DNA of 64,000 nucleotides. Origin: Paraburkholderia hospita (lineage in GTDB: Bacteria > Pseudomonadota > Gammaproteobacteria > Burkholderiales > Burkholderiaceae). Both the position numbers and the translations under genes were made by a program. This document shows positions 62,821 through 64,000 of the stretch, piece after piece; position 1 is the stretch's first letter; the number at the start of each line of letters is the position of its first letter. The stretch lies in assembly GCF_002902965.1 (NCBI RefSeq), contig NZ_CP026107.1:806001-870000 (forward strand), read 5' to 3'. The notes under the pieces were generated by a model. That model searched no databases. It saw only the letters and a list, made by a program, of their open reading frames with translations, and was not told the origin of the DNA.

Positions 62821-63585
62821 ATGCGGCGCGTCGTATTCAATCAGAAGGGTGGTGTCGGCAAATCGACCATCGTATGCAACCTGGCGGCGATCAGCGCGCG
62901 TGAAGGGCTGCGCACGCTTGTCATCGATCTCGATGCGCAAGGCAATTCGAGCCAGTATCTGCTCGGCTCGCGCGCGAGCGAAGTCAATCCCACCGTGGCC
63001 GGTTTCTTCGAAACGGCGTTGACGTTCAGCTTCAAGCCCGTCGATGTGACGTCGTTCATTCATCCGACGCCATTCGACAATCTGGACATCATGCCCGCGC
63101 ACGCGGATCTCGACACGCTGCACGGCAAGCTCGAATCGCGCTACAAGATCTACAAGCTGCGCGATGCGCTCAACGAACTCGACATGTACGATGCCGTCTA
63201 CATCGACACGCCGCCCGCGTTGAATTTCTACACGCGCTCCGCGCTGATCGCCGTCGAGCGCTGTCTGATTCCGTTCGACTGCGATGACTTCTCGCGCCGC
63301 GCGCTCTATACGCTGCTCGATAACGTGAAGGAAATCCAGCAGGACCACAATGATGCGCTGCACGTCGAAGGCATCGTGATCAACCAGTTTCAGCCGCGCG
63401 CGAGCCTGCCGCAGCAACTGGTCGACGAACTGGTGAGCGAAGGCTTGCCCGTGCTCGAATCGAGGCTGTCGTCGTCCATCAAGATCAAGGAATCGCACCA
63501 GCACGCGAAGCCTGTGATTCACCTCGATCCGCGGCACAAGCTCTCGCTCGAGTATCTGGCGCTGCATCGCGAACTGGCGGGTTAG
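62821..63585 (+). CDS. ParA-family ATPase, orphan
   Basis: A 254-residue ParA/MinD-type ATPase with the deviant Walker A KGGVGKST at residues 9-16, VIDLDAQGN and AVYIDTPPALNF. Such ATPases position chromosomes, plasmids or protein complexes. No parB, parS or partition operon is adjacent. A Burkholderia second-chromosome or protein-positioning role is possible but not shown. Confidence 0.88.
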   Translation: MRRVVFNQKGGVGKSTIVCNLAAISAREGLRTLVIDLDAQGNSSQYLLGSRASEVNPTVAGFFETALTFSFKPVDVTSFIHPTPFDNLDIMPAHADLDTLHGKLESRYKIYKLRDALNELDMYDAVYIDTPPALNFYTRSALIAVERCLIPFDCDDFSRRALYTLLDNVKEIQQDHNDALHVEGIVINQFQPRASLPQQLVDELVSEGLPVLESRLSSSIKIKESHQHAKPVIHLDPRHKLSLEYLALHRELAG

Positions 63586-63698
63586 CCGGGGCCAATCCTT
63601 ACCAGATTCCAGAGACAACTCACCAGATTCGATCTATCGATTAGCACGGTCGTACGCATAGAATCGCCTCCAGACCAACACAACAAAGGAGGAGATCG

Positions 63699-64000
63699 AT
63701 GAGGCCATACCGGGCTATCACCCTTGCGGCCGCGTTGCTGACGGGCTCGGCCGCGCATGCGCAGAGCGCGGGTAGTTTCGTGGCGAATGTCGGCTGGTTT
63801 CATCTCGCGCCGCAGTCGTCGAGTCAACCGTTCAGCATCAATGCGCTGGGCTCGACGATGACCGCGAGCGGGTCGGGCGCCAGTGTCGACGGCGCCGATA
63901 CCGTGGGGTTCACCGCGACGTATTTCATCACCGATCACATCGCGGCAGAAGGCGTGTTCGGCGTGCCGCCGAAATTCACGCTGTCGGGCACGGGCACGCT
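63699..64000 (+). CDS. OmpW-family outer-membrane protein, truncated by window end
   Basis: The ATG at 63699 has a strong aaaggagg site. A signal peptide (MRPYRAITLAAALL to HAQ) precedes GSFVANVGWFHLAPQSSSQP, and TVGFTATYFITDHIAAEGVF matches OmpW beta-barrel proteins. About the first 100 residues are in the window; the rest lies beyond position 64000. Confidence 0.85.
   Translation, partial: MRPYRAITLAAALLTGSAAHAQSAGSFVANVGWFHLAPQSSSQPFSINALGSTMTASGSGASVDGADTVGFTATYFITDHIAAEGVFGVPPKFTLSGTGT

Overview
The window is high-GC chromosomal DNA that most resembles the Burkholderiaceae (Paraburkholderia, Caballeronia or Burkholderia). The evidence is a phasin and an acetoacetyl-CoA reductase of the PHB pathway, a Burkholderia-type general porin, an OmpW-family protein, many LysR regulators and dense catabolic operons. 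The genus is inferred from gene content only. I saw no rRNA, tRNA, CRISPR array, prophage or transposase.

Layout. 1-5.7 kb: a cupin, repeat R1, an alpha/beta hydrolase, a GNAT, an ACS-type MFS carrier and a two-domain GNAT. 5.9-18.3 kb: one long + strand operon with an aldehyde dehydrogenase, a HAD hydrolase, a DAO-type flavoenzyme, a complete Dpp-type ABC importer, a three-subunit FAD/2Fe-2S dehydrogenase of the HcnABC/opine oxidase/LhpBEF type, and an AraC regulator. Repeat R2 follows. 19.2-26.6 kb: a LysR regulator divergent from a Pot-type ABC importer, again with a HAD hydrolase, a DAO flavoenzyme and an aldehyde dehydrogenase. 26.7-27.5 kb: a small hicAB toxin-antitoxin island with a frameshifted toxin. 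27.5-37.5 kb: mostly minus strand, with a GMC oxidoreductase, a PotD-like binding protein that probably serves the 20-25 kb importer, a cupin, an aspartoacylase-like deacylase, a semialdehyde dehydrogenase, a tartrate/malate dehydrogenase, LysR and Lrp regulators and a class III aminotransferase. Repeat R3 follows. 38.7-42.7 kb: GhrA, a second two-domain GNAT, a universal stress protein and small unknown genes. 42.8-48.2 kb: a three-gene two-component phosphorelay and a periplasmic binding protein. 48.5-50.4 kb: phasin, PhaB and two small proteins. 50.4-56.3 kb: a LysR with two HTH domains, a GntR, the apparent stub of an extradiol dioxygenase gene, an aromatic-acid MFS carrier, a membrane protein and a porin. 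56.4-64 kb: SurE, repeat R4, a purple acid phosphatase, an aminotransferase, a membrane-anchored hydrolase, an orphan ParA and the start of an OmpW protein cut by the window end.

How the genes work together. The two large clusters look like separate uptake-and-oxidation routes for amine or amino-acid-like compounds: import by an ABC system, oxidation by DAO-type flavoenzymes, then oxidation of the aldehyde. Each carries a HAD hydrolase of unclear role.

The most unusual features are a family of four long palindromic intergenic elements (R1-R4), whose 83-84 nt core is inverted relative to its flanks in one copy; a hicA gene disrupted by a 4-nt tandem duplication that places it in frame with hicB; a pair of two-domain GNAT paralogues sharing a 13-nt upstream motif; and the decayed dioxygenase gene.
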